Source: Fidelibacterota bacterium
GTDB lineage: Bacteria; Fidelibacterota; UBA8477
DNA: 56,029 nucleotides
Direction: 5' to 3'
Assembly: GCA_021734045.1 (NCBI GenBank)
Contig: JAIPJR010000003.1
Span: 1 to 56,029, forward strand
The position numbers were made by a program, and so were the translations under genes. The notes beneath the pieces are model-generated. The model ran no database searches. It was not told the DNA's origin and saw only the letters and a list, made by a program, of their open reading frames with translations. Numbering within the stretch: position 1 is the stretch's first letter; each line of letters begins with the position of its first letter. This document shows positions 24,764-31,985 of the stretch, in pieces.

Positions 24764-27049
24764 ATGAAAATGCTACGTACTATTCTGGCCTATCCCCGCA
24801 CCGCAATTGCTTTCGCGCTATTTATCACGGTGGTTTTCCTGCGTCAGATTCCTGGTCTCCAGGTGGATACCAATGTGAAAAACATGCTGCCCAAAGATAT
24901 GCCAATCATTCAGGCTCTGGATGAATTGGAGGAGATCTTCGGCGGATCAGAAATCGTGGTGATAGCTGTTTCGGCAGACAATCTGTGGGAGCCCGGCACA
25001 CTTCGGGAACTCTCGGCCGTGGGTGACTCACTGGCAGAATTACCCGCCATGGACAGGGTTATGTCCATTTTTTCCGCATTCAATCTGGAAAGCTCACCGG
25101 AAGGTTTTTCCGTCGAAGATTTGATTCCTGAAATGCCGCAGACACCGGCGGATGTGGAAGCCGTTAAAATGCGTATCCGGGAAAATGACCTGGCTTATGG
25201 TACCCTGGTGGCGGAGGATTTTCAATCGTTGGCATTTATTGGTCTTCTCCAGCCTTCCTATGACATTGATGATAATCAGCTCCGGAACGATGTGGAACAC
25301 CTGGTTGAAAAAGCCCGGTCGGCAGGATACGAGGTTTACGCCTCCGGCCTTCCAATGACCCGGTCCTACATCGCCCTCCATATGGGAACGGATATGCGCC
25401 GGTTCCTGCCCTACGGCATCATTATCATGATTCTGCTGTTGGCAATTAGCTTCCGCAGCTGGATGGGCGTGTTTCTGCCCCTGATGATTGTGATTATGAG
25501 CATCATTTGGACCTTCGGGTTCATGGCCATTTTTGGCATCAAATTCACCTTCGTCGCCATGCTGATCCCGGTCATGCTCATTGCCATTGCCAATGACTAC
25601 GGGATTCACATCATCGCCCGGTATTTCGAGTCGATTCGAACCGACCCCCAAATCCCGAAACACGAGCGGATTATGGCTGTAATGCGGAGTCTGGGAATGC
25701 CTATTTTTCTGGCGGGAATTACCACCATCATAGGTTTTCTCAGTCTGCTGAGCCACGTGTTGGTGGACGCCCGAAAAGTGGCGGTGATGGCTTCCTTTGG
25801 CATTTTCGTGGCATTCATCCTGAGTCTGGGTGTGATTCCCGCCGCCATGTTATTACTGCGTATTCCCCGTGTGGTGGAAAACGGGAATCAGGACCGGCGC
25901 TTCGATGGGTTTCTGCGTGGCTGGATTAACTTTTTCACCGCCAACCCTAAACAGGTGTTGGCAGGTACGGTTGTCATTCTCATCATAATAGGGCTGGGCA
26001 TTCCCAAAATCGTTGTGGATACAGACCCCAATCATTATTACAAAGTAAACGATCCGGTTCGGGTGAATAATGAGAAGATAGGCGATTTGTTTGGCGGTTC
26101 CACCCAGTTGTCGGTAATGGTGGAGGGTGACATCAAATCGCCCGAAATTCTGAATGAGATGATGACACTCAGCGCGTTCATTGAGCGTCATCCCTCGGTT
26201 TCCAACGTCATGTCCATTGCCGATATGATTACCCGCATGAACGAGGCGTTTCATGGCGGCGATTCCACCTACCGAGTGATTCCGGATAACCGGAATCTGG
26301 TTGCCCAATACTTGTTACTCTATTCCATCAGCGGTGACGCTTCCGAACTAGACCGGTATGTGGACTATGATTACGAGAAAGCCCAAATCATCGTGCGGAT
26401 TGACCGGGTGAGTACCACGGAGATAAACGACCTGATAAACGACATCGAAGCTTATGTGGATGAGCACCATGATCGCTCGGTATTCACGGCAGTTACCGGG
26501 TTCGCCACCATTATGGGAATCCTCATTCATCTGTTGGTGATAGGACAGACCTGGTCATTAGGCATTTCACTCTGCATGGTTTTCATCATCACAGCGATCA
26601 TTTTCCGCTCCATCAAAGGTGGTCTGGTGGCATCAGTTCCACTATCCATGGCCATGGTGCTGGTCTTTGGATTGATGGGGTATGCGAAAATTGAGCTGAA
26701 TGCCGCGACAGCCATGCTCAGCAGTATTATGGTGGGCGTGGGGGTTGATTACACCATCCATTTTCTCTGGCATTTGCGGGAATCTATCCGAGATGGCTTA
26801 GCGTTGGAGGAAGCGATCCAAACAACAATGCTGCATTCCGGTAAAGGGATTATTTACAATGCCATGAGCGTGCTGGTGGGCTTTTCGGTATTACTGCTGT
26901 CCACATTTTTACCCATCACCTTCTTTGGGTTTCTAATCGTGTTTTCCATTGGTATGTGTTTGTTTGGCGCGCTGGCGGTTCTGCCTGCGCTGGTGGTGCT
27001 CACCCGGCCACGATTTTTACTGGAAACCTCACGCAGGAAAGGAGCATAA
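24764..27049 (+). CDS. RND-superfamily (MMPL-type) exporter, second copy
   Basis: This 761-residue exporter is a paralogue of the first copy with the same twelve-helix plan. Shared landmarks include LEEIFGGSEIVVIAVSADN, DPNHYYKVNDPVRVNNEKIG and LFGGSTQLSVMVEGDI. Both halves carry the acidic relay motif: D278 in NDYGIH and D662 in VGVGVDYTIHFLW. Translation could begin at TTG 24749, but GGAGAGG stands before ATG 24764. It is followed four bases later by a small membrane protein. Two homologous exporters with different relay motifs could act as a pair or on two substrates. Confidence 0.92.
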   Translation: MKMLRTILAYPRTAIAFALFITVVFLRQIPGLQVDTNVKNMLPKDMPIIQALDELEEIFGGSEIVVIAVSADNLWEPGTLRELSAVGDSLAELPAMDRVMSIFSAFNLESSPEGFSVEDLIPEMPQTPADVEAVKMRIRENDLAYGTLVAEDFQSLAFIGLLQPSYDIDDNQLRNDVEHLVEKARSAGYEVYASGLPMTRSYIALHMGTDMRRFLPYGIIIMILLLAISFRSWMGVFLPLMIVIMSIIWTFGFMAIFGIKFTFVAMLIPVMLIAIANDYGIHIIARYFESIRTDPQIPKHERIMAVMRSLGMPIFLAGITTIIGFLSLLSHVLVDARKVAVMASFGIFVAFILSLGVIPAAMLLLRIPRVVENGNQDRRFDGFLRGWINFFTANPKQVLAGTVVILIIIGLGIPKIVVDTDPNHYYKVNDPVRVNNEKIGDLFGGSTQLSVMVEGDIKSPEILNEMMTLSAFIERHPSVSNVMSIADMITRMNEAFHGGDSTYRVIPDNRNLVAQYLLLYSISGDASELDRYVDYDYEKAQIIVRIDRVSTTEINDLINDIEAYVDEHHDRSVFTAVTGFATIMGILIHLLVIGQTWSLGISLCMVFIITAIIFRSIKGGLVASVPLSMAMVLVFGLMGYAKIELNAATAMLSSIMVGVGVDYTIHFLWHLRESIRDGLALEEAIQTTMLHSGKGIIYNAMSVLVGFSVLLLSTFLPITFFGFLIVFSIGMCLFGALAVLPALVVLTRPRFLLETSRRKGA

Positions 27050-27052
27050 CCC

Positions 27053-27391
27053 ATGGAAGCAGCGAAGCGAGATGTGTTTATTGCGCGACTTGTCATTTTA
27101 GGGATTTTGACCATTCTCTTGCCCTGGATTTGGGATGGCCTGGTGTGGCTGTGGAACTGGTATGTGGGCTATGCTGACAGCGATGCCAATTTCTGGCAGG
27201 ATGTGTGGCAGGGGTTTCTCAACAATTTCAGCGTCATTCTCATCATCTACACCATCATCTGCCTGCAGGTTGCCGGTGTCACAGAATTCAAACTGAAACG
27301 ACATTTCCTGCCGGCATTCATCCTGGCGATTTTTCTCACCCCGCCGGGCATGATGGTCGCATACGGGCACCGAAAAAATTCCGCACCTTAA
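27053..27391 (+). CDS. Small three-helix membrane protein, unknown
   Basis: This 112-residue protein has three hydrophobic segments (about 9-36, 58-77, 86-103) and a Trp-rich first half (PWIWDGLVWLWNWYVG). The start has a good ribosome-binding site (AAAGGAGC) that overlaps the end of the second RND gene, so it is co-translated with the exporter and may be an accessory subunit. I do not recognise a family. It ends in a short basic tail. Confidence 0.78.
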   Translation: MEAAKRDVFIARLVILGILTILLPWIWDGLVWLWNWYVGYADSDANFWQDVWQGFLNNFSVILIIYTIICLQVAGVTEFKLKRHFLPAFILAIFLTPPGMMVAYGHRKNSAP

Positions 27392-27442
27392 CCTGATGTT
27401 TATCTCAGGAGCATCTGGTACGGTTCCTGCCTATATTTGAGT

Positions 27443-28351
27443 ATGTCCAGATTAGAAAAAAAATTTCGCCGGATCGCTCAAAAACTCACCCACCTGGAGA
27501 TTCAGGCGGGTCTATCCAATGGGTTCGATCTGAGGCTTGATGACCTGTTCGCGGACGGTCGTCCGATCCAAAGCAGCAACCTTTTTCTGGGGAAGTATTC
27601 CCGGGACGGCATCGCGCTCATAATCAAACGCTTTGGCTTTGACAGGCTGTTGAGGCGGCGTGGTTTAGGACATTTGGATATTGTCTGCGACACGTCGGAT
27701 CCTTACCGACATATTTTGCGAATTTATCATAACAAGCAACACACGACGGAAAATCTGGTTTGCGAACTGGTGGCTCATCAGGATGTTTTGCGGGTAAAAA
27801 ACACACTGGAAAGCGCATATCCCTTCGGCGCTATTAAGGTGGTTAACATTGAGTGGATGATCCTGCAGAACCCCACTGCCCAATTCACACCCACCCGTCC
27901 CCCACTGCCGGGTCAGCAATATCCCGGTCTGGGGATTGGAGATGAAGTGTTGGCGCTGCTCATCATCATGGGGCGGCACCTGCAGGTAGACGGCTTACTC
28001 AATGTGCCTCAGTACTACCACACGGCACTCATGTTTTCCAAGCGGTTCAATTTTATTAATCCACAGATGCAAGCAACGGTTCAGACCATTACCCGGGATT
28101 TGTGGAAGCGGCACCGCCTGGCGACGATCGCCTGGGCGATTTATTATGAATGTCTGTACGATGAATTTCGGGGAAAATATTTTGTCTGGGAGCCCGAAGA
28201 ACAGTTGATTCCGGTAACTCCCCTGGTTCGCAAGTATTTTCAATCCACTGAATATATTTCCCGGGTAGAAGCAGCCATGGAAGGAATGAAATTTCGTCTG
28301 GATGAGAAAAAACTTGCGGCCTGTCTGAAAAAATCCGGTCCCAACCTCTAA
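27443..28351 (+). CDS. Soluble protein of unknown function (302 residues)
   Basis: I do not recognise this cytoplasmic protein. It begins with a basic helix (SRLEKKFRRIAQKLTHLEIQ). Its centre contains FGAIKVVNIEWMILQNP and the motif LPGQQYPGLGIGDEVLALL, followed by DGLLNVPQYYHTA, which looks like a conserved active or binding site. A C-terminal helical part follows. ATG 27443 is chosen over TTG 27437; neither has a clear ribosome-binding site, so it could be a separate transcript. The 115-base gap after it holds a small hairpin (GACCA 28398-28402, TGGTC 28409-28413) between convergent genes. Confidence 0.75.
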   Translation: MSRLEKKFRRIAQKLTHLEIQAGLSNGFDLRLDDLFADGRPIQSSNLFLGKYSRDGIALIIKRFGFDRLLRRRGLGHLDIVCDTSDPYRHILRIYHNKQHTTENLVCELVAHQDVLRVKNTLESAYPFGAIKVVNIEWMILQNPTAQFTPTRPPLPGQQYPGLGIGDEVLALLIIMGRHLQVDGLLNVPQYYHTALMFSKRFNFINPQMQATVQTITRDLWKRHRLATIAWAIYYECLYDEFRGKYFVWEPEEQLIPVTPLVRKYFQSTEYISRVEAAMEGMKFRLDEKKLAACLKKSGPNL

Positions 28352-28466
28352 AAACGCCTCACACACCCCCACACATTTTTTAATCCAGTCATATGCCGAC
28401 CATTGCTTTGGTCATGGCAAGACGAAGACTACTAAATCCTACTTAGTCTGTGGGTGCGGCTTCCGG

Positions 28467-28661
28467 CTAATCCAGATCAATGACCGAAGAGCGCCAGACC
28501 GTCGTACCCTCGTCCGGTTGGCTCACAATTTCATCCCGGGGTATTGCGTACTGGATAATGAGCAGGGTAAACAATGCCACCAGGGCAATTGTCCATAATA
28601 TGCGGCTGCCGGAGATGGTGTTTCGTTTCGGTTCTCTAAACGATTTCAAGGTTTGAACCAC
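28467..28661 (-). CDS. Small single-helix membrane protein overlapping the TatT-like gene
   Basis: This 64-residue product has one clear membrane helix (ILWTIALVALFTLLIIQYAI, about 21-40), a basic N-terminal side and an acidic C-terminal side. It begins at GTG 28661 inside the last codons of the TatT-like gene (16-base overlap); TTG four codons later is an alternative. It is kept because the hydrophobic pattern is clean and the overlap fits translational coupling. Function unknown. Confidence 0.55.
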   Translation of the reverse strand: MVQTLKSFREPKRNTISGSRILWTIALVALFTLLIIQYAIPRDEIVSQPDEGTTVWRSSVIDLD

Positions 28662-29527
28662 CCTTCCTGCTTTGCCTGGAGTAACAGGTATTCAGCGCGT
28701 TTTTTCTCGTAAAAATTTTCAGGTCCAACGGGCGAGCGTGAATCCACCGAACTGGTTACCACGCGCGTCAATAATTGATAAAACAGATTCTCGTCTTTTG
28801 TCAGACGGGCATAGTATTCTGCCATCAGCGTGTAGGTCCCCAAATAATCGGGTGCCGCAGCGATAGCATTTTCGAAGTGTTGTCTAGCCTGAACCATGGC
28901 ATTTTCCCCAGCCAGAGGATCGACACACAACATAGCGCCCATGAAACGGTCGTAAGCGCCGTAGTAAAAATTGGCATCCAGGGCATGGATATGGTTTATC
29001 ACCGCTAAAATCCACGGACGTTGACCCCGTTGGACGATTTCACCCTTGGTAGCCGCCCACTTGGCCAGGCACGCTGTTCCCCAGTACAATACCTGATTAT
29101 ACTCTGCTCCCAGAGATTGGACCGCCAGCTTTGGATCACCGGAGGTGGCCAGAACCGACTGGTAGGTTTTTGATTGACTGAGAATCTGGCGGGTCATGGT
29201 GTATCCCTCGGCAAAAAGGTTATCCCGCCGGGTGGAATCCTGCCAGTTGATATAGTCGGCGTTAAAGTAGTAGACGTGTACCAATTTCGCCCAGATGGGG
29301 AGGGCTGTACTGTCCCGAGTGGCAAGATATTCGTAAGCGTAAAGTGCATCCAATGCGTTGTCCGGATCCTGCCGTCCAGCCCACAGACTGTCAGCAAGTT
29401 GTTGGGAAATTTCAATAAGTTGTTTGTTCACCCCCGGCAAGTCTGAGGGACTTGGGGTAGGTTTAATACAGCCATGAAACAGCCAAACGACCCAGAATAT
29501 ACTGATGTAAAATCGCCAGCTTTTCAC
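28646..29527 (-). CDS. TatT-like lipoprotein (TRAP transporter T-component family)
   Basis: This 293-residue helical protein has a lipoprotein signal ending in FHGC (about residue 20). The body matches the TPR-like TatT family known from Treponema, with DALYAYEYLATRD, AIAAAPDYLGTYTLMAEYYAR and a C-terminal EKKRAEYLLLQAKQ. TatT works with a TRAP P-component to move hydrophobic ligands across the periplasm, but no TRAP permease or binding protein is in this window. It starts at GTG 29527 after GGGGTCCGGG. A 64-residue membrane protein overlaps its end. Confidence 0.8.
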   Translation of the reverse strand: MKSWRFYISIFWVVWLFHGCIKPTPSPSDLPGVNKQLIEISQQLADSLWAGRQDPDNALDALYAYEYLATRDSTALPIWAKLVHVYYFNADYINWQDSTRRDNLFAEGYTMTRQILSQSKTYQSVLATSGDPKLAVQSLGAEYNQVLYWGTACLAKWAATKGEIVQRGQRPWILAVINHIHALDANFYYGAYDRFMGAMLCVDPLAGENAMVQARQHFENAIAAAPDYLGTYTLMAEYYARLTKDENLFYQLLTRVVTSSVDSRSPVGPENFYEKKRAEYLLLQAKQEGWFKP

Positions 29528-29555
29528 CCCGGACCCCGTCTTGATAACTCCTGTG

Positions 29556-29572
29556 CGCTCCGCTGTGGAGCG
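29556..29572 (-). other. GC-rich hairpin between carboxypeptidase and TatT-like genes
   Basis: CGCTCC and GGAGCG form a perfect six-base stem around GCTGT, about 29 bases before the TatT-like start codon and 84 bases after the carboxypeptidase stop. No T-run follows. It could be a processing or leader hairpin in a shared transcript. Confidence 0.3.
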
Positions 29573-29648
29573 GGCGCAAATTTAGAGCCTCAAAATTGCG
29601 CTCTCAAGTGTTAATAAGGGCGTAAGGCAGAAATTTTACAGCGGCGAT

Positions 29649-31952
29649 TTACGAAAGAATTCTATCAACCAACAGCACCAGATCCAGCACATTCACCAGG
29701 CCATCGTCATTCTGGTCGGCCGCCGTGACTTGGGGTGGTGTTAAGGAGTTTTCCTGTAAAATAGCAGCAACCACCAACAATACATCCTGCACATTCAGCA
29801 GGCCATCGGCATTGATATCGCCGGATATCAGCGTCCCGTCGTGCCATCCGTGAACGGCAATGTCATCCACAACAAAACCGTCCCCGCTGACATAATTATC
29901 ACTTCGCAGGACAAATGCTAACCTGAATGAACTGCTGGCTGCAAATGGCGATAAATCCAAAGACTCATCCACCCAGCCAATCTGCTCACCATGGTATCCG
30001 GGTTCCCCCAGCGGCTGGGCAGATTCACCATTTCCCGGGACAGTAAATTCACCCGCCAGGGGTTCCCAAGTGGTGCCATCGTCTGCAGAACCCAGGACCT
30101 GAACAAAATCCCAATTGGCCTCCACATCCCATCTGGCTTTAAAGGTGAGTAGAGGATGAATCGTCTGACTCAGGTCAATGGTGGAATCCAGATACATAAA
30201 TAGTTCGGCACTGTTAGGATAATCACCGGCCGGTGAATCGGTAAATGCATAATCGCCTGAAAATGCATCGCTCGTGACACCCCAACTTTGGCTGGTCCAC
30301 CAAGACATTCCATTTTCCGCGTCGTCAGCGAAAATGGTGTTGGGCGTGCCTACCATCCAGGTAAGTGTATCCCGTCTCACATACTCCCCACTCACGGGAA
30401 TGCTGACCACCAGTATTGCTTGTTCGCCATAACCGGCAGTCACTGCGATTCCGGTATTGGAATTGGCGACCTGAATTGTTGTCATTGGATTGATGCTATC
30501 CACCGTCCAGACGGAATCTGCAAGGGCCAGAGATCCATCCGGTGAGGTGAGAAAAATTTCCTGCGATTCACCGGTACTGGTCTCAAAACCTTTGTTACGA
30601 ACCCACATATTTAGACCGTAGGTACCGCTGGGGTCCAAAAAGCCATCAACCCCGGTGAACGCCAGGGTGTCAAGCACCAGATAATGCCCCGCCACCAACG
30701 CCAGATGGATATTGGCGCTCAGGTTTTCCAGTTCCATAGCCTCAATATTTCCGGCCGGCGGCCAAAACCCGCCATCGGCAAATCCGCCAACTTCCGGCGT
30801 GAAATTGATGATGCCTTCCGAACCATACATCCAGTCAACCGCATCACCATTGGTAAGGTACCCGACTGTTTCGTCACCGGTTCCAAACAAATAGCCGTTC
30901 TCGGCCGTTAAATCCGCTCCCAAAGCCATGTAAATGGAATAGTCCGGCTCCTCAGGGACAGCCCCTACCGCATAGCCAAACGGCATAATCAGTAAATCCG
31001 AATAGGTATGGTAATTAAAGACAGTGGTAAAATCATGCGCCAGGGTGAAATCACGTAACGCCTGGGTTTCCGGTTCTGAAAATGCGGCCGTCCCACGGTA
31101 AGTTTCAGAACAGGCATTTGGGCTGGAACCAGTATCATCGAAGCCCCATAAGTAGCCGAAATTCCGGTTTAAATCAACACCAGGGGTGCTGGCACAGCCC
31201 GGCTGGAGATTTTTGCGGTGCATACCTCCGCCATCAGGATAATGGGTCTCGTTATACACATAACCATCCGGATTCACAATGGGGACGAACCATAACTCAC
31301 GGTTATCTACCAAATATTTGTATTCCGGATTGGTTGCATAGCCGTCTACCAATTGAAAAACGTAGTACAATACCGTCATCATGGCGGCGGGCTCCCTGGC
31401 GTGGATGAGGGCGTTATAGAAAACCTCCGGCTCATCCTCGTCCACATCCACATTATCCGATAGTTTGAATGCCCAGATATCGCGCCCTTGTACCGATTGA
31501 CCGATGCTGATTTTTTCACTTACCAGGTCGGGGTGAGCAGCGTGGAGTGAGTCTAACAGCCACCCCACTTCCGCATAGGTGTAATACCCGCCCATGCTGC
31601 CATATCCAAATTCCCGACTGGGTGATTCAATCAACAAGCGCGCTTCATTATCAGCGGCCATATCCGGCTCCATTACATCCAACCGAAAGCCGGCGTTACG
31701 AATGGCCGTGACGGCAGACGCTGTGGCCACACCTTCAACAAAAGTTTGCTGCTTTACCCGTGCGCCCTCCTGTTCGAATCCCAGCCGCACAATCTCACCC
31801 AATTCCTGCTGGGAGGTAATCCAAACCCGAACCCACTGATAGCGCATTTCCGCCGCAGAGAGACGGGCAAATCCAACGATTACCAGGACCACGACAAGCA
31901 GGGGTCGGTAAAATTTCAGGAGGGAAGATTTAGTATTAAGCCGGTTTAGCAT
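29649..31952 (-). CDS. Secreted M14 zinc carboxypeptidase with C-terminal dockerin
   Basis: This 767-residue exported peptidase has a signal peptide (about 1-34), a propeptide-like region (35-115) and an M14 domain of the carboxypeptidase T type. Zinc ligands H184 and E187 (HAREP) and H315 (FNYHTYS) and the catalytic E387 (FTPEVGG) are all present. A beta-sandwich and a MAM-like segment (DDAENGMSWWTSQSWG..., from about 545) follow. The last 59 residues form a type I dockerin with two calcium loops (GDINADGLLNVQD and ADQNDDGLVNVLD). Such bacteria usually have no cellulosome, so the dockerin may act in surface retention. It is 33 bases from the M1-barrel gene. Confidence 0.92.
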   Translation of the reverse strand: MLNRLNTKSSLLKFYRPLLVVVLVIVGFARLSAAEMRYQWVRVWITSQQELGEIVRLGFEQEGARVKQQTFVEGVATASAVTAIRNAGFRLDVMEPDMAADNEARLLIESPSREFGYGSMGGYYTYAEVGWLLDSLHAAHPDLVSEKISIGQSVQGRDIWAFKLSDNVDVDEDEPEVFYNALIHAREPAAMMTVLYYVFQLVDGYATNPEYKYLVDNRELWFVPIVNPDGYVYNETHYPDGGGMHRKNLQPGCASTPGVDLNRNFGYLWGFDDTGSSPNACSETYRGTAAFSEPETQALRDFTLAHDFTTVFNYHTYSDLLIMPFGYAVGAVPEEPDYSIYMALGADLTAENGYLFGTGDETVGYLTNGDAVDWMYGSEGIINFTPEVGGFADGGFWPPAGNIEAMELENLSANIHLALVAGHYLVLDTLAFTGVDGFLDPSGTYGLNMWVRNKGFETSTGESQEIFLTSPDGSLALADSVWTVDSINPMTTIQVANSNTGIAVTAGYGEQAILVVSIPVSGEYVRRDTLTWMVGTPNTIFADDAENGMSWWTSQSWGVTSDAFSGDYAFTDSPAGDYPNSAELFMYLDSTIDLSQTIHPLLTFKARWDVEANWDFVQVLGSADDGTTWEPLAGEFTVPGNGESAQPLGEPGYHGEQIGWVDESLDLSPFAASSSFRLAFVLRSDNYVSGDGFVVDDIAVHGWHDGTLISGDINADGLLNVQDVLLVVAAILQENSLTPPQVTAADQNDDGLVNVLDLVLLVDRILS

Positions 31953-31985
31953 GGAGGGATTTCCTTTTAGTGAGCGTATGAACCT

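Noticed and set aside
25094-25756. Long minus-strand frame (220 codons) within the second RND gene
   Set aside because: It is antisense to a clear exporter, has low-complexity His/Asn/Asp composition and no start signal.
31768-31784. GTTCGAATCCCA, like a tRNA T-arm
   Set aside because: It lies within the coding frame of the M14 carboxypeptidase and has no acceptor or anticodon stems around it.
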